A DNA stretch of 64,000 nucleotides, taken from positions 1,677,501-1,741,500 of the forward strand of contig NZ_JAPEPC010000001.1 of NCBI RefSeq assembly GCF_026340465.1. Reading direction: 5' to 3'. How positions within the stretch are numbered: the stretch's first letter is position 1; every line of letters begins with the position of its first letter. The position numbers and the translations under genes are program-made. Positions 63,939 to 64,000 of the stretch are shown piece after piece. The stretch comes from Streptomyces sp. NBC_01306. Its GTDB lineage: Bacteria > Actinomycetota > Actinomycetes > Streptomycetales > Streptomycetaceae. The notes beneath the pieces were generated by a model, which worked only from the letters and a program-made list of their open reading frames with translations, searched no databases and was not told where the DNA came from.

Positions 63939-64000
63939 GAGCCCTCCACTTCCTCGTGCAGGTGCCCGGCGAGCCGGCGCAGCGCGGGGAGCGCCGCCGC
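63935..64000 (-). CDS. C-terminal end of a gene upstream of the DrrAB-like operon (partial)
   Basis: The last 21 codons before a TGA at 63935-63937 are in frame to the right edge and end LRRLAGHLHEEVEGS. The stop overlaps the ATPase start, so the gene belongs to the same operon. A small regulator (for example MarR or PadR type) is common in this place, but the fragment is too short to identify. Confidence 0.5.
   Translation of the reverse strand, partial: AAALPALRRLAGHLHEEVEGS

Overview
The window looks like chromosomal DNA of a Streptomyces species. GC is very high with G/C at third codon positions, GTG and TTG starts are common, and gene content and order (glgP, glgE, treS, mak, glgB, trx, pfkA, pta, ackA, pyk) resemble what I remember of the S. 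coelicolor SCO54xx core region. About 48 protein genes are supported. I see no rRNA, tRNA, CRISPR array or insertion sequence.

Layout. (a) 1-3691, minus strand: the right half of a linear azol(in)e-containing peptide (LAP/TOMM) cluster, with a 53-residue Cys/Gly-rich precursor, a strong hairpin, a YcaO cyclodehydratase, a small ThiF/E1-like protein, and an RRE-ThiF-SagB fusion that runs off the left edge. A rhodanese (sseA) lies behind it. (b) 5176-9027: two tandem secreted M4 (thermolysin-like) proteases, only the first with a P/Homo-B domain. (c) 9207-20511: a complete GlgE pathway (glgP divergent from glgE-treS-mak-glgB). (d) 20630-28261: a HelD-like RNA polymerase recycling ATPase, a thioredoxin/MerR pair, a DHA2 exporter with divergent TetR and tandem operators, a Zn alcohol dehydrogenase, and a DNA glycosylase. 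(e) 28308-36284: DctA with a divergent DcuSR/CitAB-type two-component system, a CUT1 sugar ABC importer lacking its own ATPase, and an XRE regulator. (f) 36319-42416: a central carbon block, pfkA divergent from pta-ackA, then pyk. (g) 42572-52130: an accessory stretch of oxidoreductases and regulators (AraC, LysR), a rhomboid-like protein, and a sugar-transporter/SDR/MDR operon with a decayed regulator fragment upstream. (h) 52303-56571: a three-gene envelope operon (DUF6230, DUF6114, a Lys/Ala-rich exported protein) behind a YbbN/CnoX-type thioredoxin. (i) 56960-64000: a TetR, a MurG-like glycosyltransferase/SDR operon divergent from an OmpR-type two-component system, and a DrrAB-type ABC exporter at the right edge.

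How the genes work together. Sugars imported at 32-35 kb feed the glycolytic and acetate genes at 36-42 kb. GlgP/GlgE/TreS/Mak/GlgB interconvert glucan, maltose-1-phosphate and trehalose. The LAP cluster is the main specialised-metabolism locus. Its all-Cys, Ser-free core with only one terminal Thr argues for a polythiazole LAP and against a thiopeptide.

Two structural themes recur. First, the window carries many short tandem duplications. Those inside genes have periods of 12, 15, 18 or 21 bp; those between genes have periods such as 8, 13, 16, 27, 31 or 59 bp. Second, terminators and palindromes recur with shared arms. Products were assigned by reading motifs in the translated sequence, and no database search was possible.
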